NCBI GenBank assembly: GCA_022402505.1
Contig: JAKRSE010000344.1
Coordinates: 1 to 7,177 of the forward strand
Source of the DNA: Fimbriimonadaceae bacterium
GTDB taxonomy: Bacteria; Armatimonadota; Fimbriimonadia; Fimbriimonadales; Fimbriimonadaceae
DNA length: 7,177 bases
Direction: 5' to 3'
A program made the translations under genes and the position numbers. Positions 5,013 through 7,177 of this stretch are shown one piece after another (within the stretch, counting starts at the first letter, position 1; each line of letters starts with the position of its first letter). The notes under the pieces are model-generated. The model ran no database searches. It saw nothing but the letters and a program-made list of their open reading frames with translations, and was not told where the DNA came from.

Positions 5013-5990
5013 ATGAAGGTTTTCCTCACGGGAGCCACAGGCTTGCTCGGAGTCCATCTGGTTCGGGAGCTGGCGGCTTCAGGGCATCAAGTGGTCGGGC
5101 TCGTCCGGAGTCGGGCCAAGGCCGAGCGCCTCTTTGCCGGCCTCGAGGGTCTGGAGTGGGTCGAAGGCGATCTCGCCGATCCATCGGCCGCGGACCTGGT
5201 GCCCCCGGCGGATGCGGCCGTGCTGGCAGGGGCCGTCTTTTCCGAGCACTATCGAACGCCCCTGGAGTGGAAGCGTTTCCAGGAAGTGAATGTGGACGGC
5301 CTCTTGAGGATGCTTCGAGCGGGGCGGGCTCAAGGGCATCGCAAGGCGGTCTTCATCTCTTCCAGCGGCGCATTGAAGCCGGACGGCAGCCTGGCCGATC
5401 CGGACACGATGGCCGACCCCTACCGGAAGAGCAAGATCCTGGGAGAGAGGGCGATCGCCGCCGATCCTGCGCTGGAAGGCTTCCCGGTCCTCACCGTGCG
5501 CCCGTCCTGGATCTTCGGGCCGGATGATCCGACGCCGACCACCCCCATGAAGATGTCTCTGGAGATGGCCCGCACCGGCCGCCTGCAGATGGTGGCGGGC
5601 TCTCCCGGGCCGGTCGTCGACGCCCGCGACGTGGCCCTTGCCGTCAGGCTCGCCCTGAAAAAGGAGGAGGCGGCGGCCGCCTTCAACCTTGTCGGGGCAA
5701 ATCTGCCGGCGGCCCAGGCACTGCAGGACATCGGGGACCGGATCGGGCGGGTCAAGGTCTCCCGGGTGCCCTTGGCAATGGCCGAGTTCGCGTCGCGGCT
5801 TCTGCAGATCAGGACCAATCTCACGGGAGCCGAGAACCCGCTGCCCCTGGATGGTCTCCGGTTCCTCAGCCGAGGGACGCCGCTCTCGGGGCGGGCAGCG
5901 GCGGCGAGGCTCGGCTTCGAGTACCGGGCATGGGAGGTTACGGCCCAGGATGTCGCCGACTGGGCGAAGGCGACCGTCGCCCGCGGGTAA
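5013..5990 (+). CDS. NAD(P)-dependent extended-SDR epimerase/reductase (dihydroflavonol-reductase-like)
   Basis: A 325-residue extended short-chain dehydrogenase/reductase, typical length. The N-terminus MKVFLTGATGLLGVHLVREL carries the TGxxGxxG dinucleotide motif (Thr6-Gly13). Arg32 and Arg34 after the second strand (LVRSRAK) hint at NADP(H) preference. Further landmarks are EGDLAD (51-56), NVDGLLRML (93-101), FISSSGAL with the catalytic serine region 116-118, and the catalytic pair Tyr137/Lys141 in YRKSK. VRPSWIFGPDD (162-172) and a C-terminal substrate domain (about 175-320) follow. Overall it looks like the NAD-dependent epimerase/dihydroflavonol-4-reductase-like group that acts on sugars, steroids or small ketones; the substrate cannot be told. 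It is divergent from the MarR gene with a shared 52-bp spacer, so it may be a regulatory target and would fit as a carbonyl-reducing partner in a detoxification set (inference). Its stop is 6 nt from that of the convergent chemotaxis gene. Confidence 0.9.
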   Translation: MKVFLTGATGLLGVHLVRELAASGHQVVGLVRSRAKAERLFAGLEGLEWVEGDLADPSAADLVPPADAAVLAGAVFSEHYRTPLEWKRFQEVNVDGLLRMLRAGRAQGHRKAVFISSSGALKPDGSLADPDTMADPYRKSKILGERAIAADPALEGFPVLTVRPSWIFGPDDPTPTTPMKMSLEMARTGRLQMVAGSPGPVVDARDVALAVRLALKKEEAAAAFNLVGANLPAAQALQDIGDRIGRVKVSRVPLAMAEFASRLLQIRTNLTGAENPLPLDGLRFLSRGTPLSGRAAAARLGFEYRAWEVTAQDVADWAKATVARG

Positions 5991-5996
5991 GGGGAG

Positions 5997-7177
5997 TCAG
6001 GCGGCTCGGGACTCCGGCTCCAGCTGAAACCGCTCGACCGACCGGGTCATCTGGCCGGCCAGCTCGTCCAGCTCCTCGGCGAGTCGCTGGACGGCCTGGG
6101 CGCTCGTTCCCTGGCGCCTGATCGATTCTGCGAAGGTCTCCGAGGCCTCCTCCAGACGTCGACCGCTTTCGGAGAGCTGCTCCGCCGCGGCGGCGGCCTC
6201 CTGGGTGATCGCGGCGACGGTCTCGATGCCGGACTCGACGGCCTCCGCCTCCTGGACCATTCCGTCGGTCTGGCGAAGGGTCTCCTGGGTCAGAGCGTCC
6301 GCCGCCTTGACGGAGCCGAGAATCTGGTCCAGCGCGTTCGCCGCCTCGGCACCCGAGGCTCGGCCGGATTCCACCTGAGCCAGCCCGCCTTCCATCTCCA
6401 CCACAACCGCATGAACCGCGGCTTGAAGGGCGGCGATCAGCTGGGCGATCTCGGTGGTCGCGGCGGCAGACCGCTCGGCGAGCCGACGGACTTCATCGGC
6501 GACCACGGCAAAGCCTCGTCCCTGGTCTCCCGCTCGGGCAGCTTCGATGGCGGCGTTGAGGGCGAGGAGATTGGTCTGGTCGGCGATGCCGTCGATCGTC
6601 TCCACGATCTGCCCGATCTCGTGGTGCCGCTCGCCCAGCTGCCGGACGAGAGCCGCATGGGCTTCCACCTGGCCGCCGATCCGACCCATCGCCTCGATCG
6701 ACTCCCGCACGGCAGCGGCCCCCGTCTCGGCTCCTCGAAGGGCCTCCTGACCCGCCTCGGTCTGACGCCGGCACTGGTCCTGCACTCCTTCCACGATCTC
6801 CCGGAGGCGTCGCATTGCGGCAGCCGGCTCGCCCGCTGAGGCGGCGAGTTCTTCGCTCCCCCGGGCGATCTCGGCGTTGGCCCGGGCGGTCTCCTCGGCC
6901 ACGGTCCCCAGCCGGGCGTAGGCGGATCGGGTCTCGTCCGCCACGGATGAGGATTCCTCGGACTCCTTCCGAAGCCGTGTTCCGGCCTGCGAGACGCGAT
7001 GCGACTGCGACTCAAGTTCGTGCATGACGGAGCTGAGGGATCGGGAGGTCTCCGCCAGAGCCGCCGCCAGGGCGTCCCCCTGGGAGGAGGCGACGCGGAG
7101 GTCACCCGAGGCGAGCCGTCCCGTCCAGGCCAGAGCCGCCTGCAGACGGACCTGAAGGCCGCGGAACCCTTCCGCCA
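5997..7177 (-). CDS. Methyl-accepting chemotaxis protein, C-terminal part (HAMP and signalling domain)
   Basis: The frame is open to the end of the window, so the sensor and membrane segments lie outside; 393 codons are wholly visible, plus the TGA stop and two bases of a further codon. The first visible residues, including [30 protein letters not shown], look like the end of a HAMP domain. The ATG at 7025-7023 is therefore internal and not the start. The rest is a long antiparallel coiled coil rich in Ala, Glu, Gln and Arg. The highly conserved hairpin tip maps to about 6581-6468 and contains [38 protein letters not shown] and the E-A-A-R core that binds CheA/CheW. The C-terminus ([12 protein letters not shown]) lacks an NWETF-type CheR/CheB tether. 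The protein relays ligand or redox signals to CheA from the inner membrane or cytoplasm; the ligand is unknown. No other chemotaxis gene is visible, so it is probably an orphan receptor or the end of an operon beyond the window. Confidence 0.95.
   Translation of the reverse strand, partial: AEGFRGLQVRLQAALAWTGRLASGDLRVASSQGDALAAALAETSRSLSSVMHELESQSHRVSQAGTRLRKESEESSSVADETRSAYARLGTVAEETARANAEIARGSEELAASAGEPAAAMRRLREIVEGVQDQCRRQTEAGQEALRGAETGAAAVRESIEAMGRIGGQVEAHAALVRQLGERHHEIGQIVETIDGIADQTNLLALNAAIEAARAGDQGRGFAVVADEVRRLAERSAAATTEIAQLIAALQAAVHAVVVEMEGGLAQVESGRASGAEAANALDQILGSVKAADALTQETLRQTDGMVQEAEAVESGIETVAAITQEAAAAAEQLSESGRRLEEASETFAESIRRQGTSAQAVQRLAEELDELAGQMTRSVERFQLEPESRAA

Noticed and set aside
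7023..7025. ATG as true start of the chemotaxis protein
   Set aside because: The frame continues upstream to the window edge with HAMP-like sequence, so the methionine is internal.
1..7177. CRISPR array, tRNA/rRNA, insertion sequence or prophage
   Set aside because: No spaced direct repeats, no structural RNA signature, and no transposase, integrase or phage protein in any plausible gene. All stretches above 100 nt are accounted for by coding sequence.

Overview
The window is about two-thirds G+C and densely packed. It carries eight protein genes, two of which run off the window ends. I see no RNA gene, CRISPR array, insertion sequence or phage gene. A lipoprotein signal peptide and a methyl-accepting chemotaxis protein indicate a motile or taxis-capable bacterium, probably Gram-negative in envelope type. 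GC level, gene style and the glycine-rich beta-repeat protein would fit Acidobacteriota (Holophaga/Geothrix-like), but this is a low-confidence guess and other high-GC phyla are not excluded.

Left part (1-1860): the 3' end of an unrecognised beta-repeat gene on + runs head-on into a two-gene minus-strand operon. The operon encodes a tandem-rhodanese sulfurtransferase (SseA type, active-site Cys242) and a SufE-family sulfur acceptor. The two genes share an ATGA stop/start overlap and probably form a sulfane-sulfur relay.

Middle (1861-4513, +): an 86-bp divergent spacer holds a striking nested inverted repeat. A lipoprotein of unknown function follows, then an 87-bp spacer with a G-quadruplex motif. 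After that comes a translationally coupled pair: a VOC-fold ring-cleaving dioxygenase (MhqO-like) and a serine carboxylesterase (MhqD-like). These two families are known together from the methylhydroquinone/quinone detoxification regulon of Bacillus.

Right part (4520-7177): a cysteine-free MarR regulator on - converges on the mhqOD-like pair and is divergent from an extended-SDR NAD(P)-dependent reductase/epimerase. The 52-bp spacer between them contains a GTTTC-N5-GAAAC palindrome, a good operator candidate. The window ends with the C-terminal part of a chemotaxis receptor on -, convergent with the SDR gene.

The most interesting points are non-coding: the nested inverted repeat (1865-1916), the G-quadruplex motif (2858-2878), the MarR-side palindrome overlapping the regulator's own ribosome site (4967-4981), and three convergent gene junctions with at most 6 nt between stops. 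The local gene set suggests, but does not prove, a quinone/aromatic electrophile-stress module. I found no clear evidence of a wholly new system.
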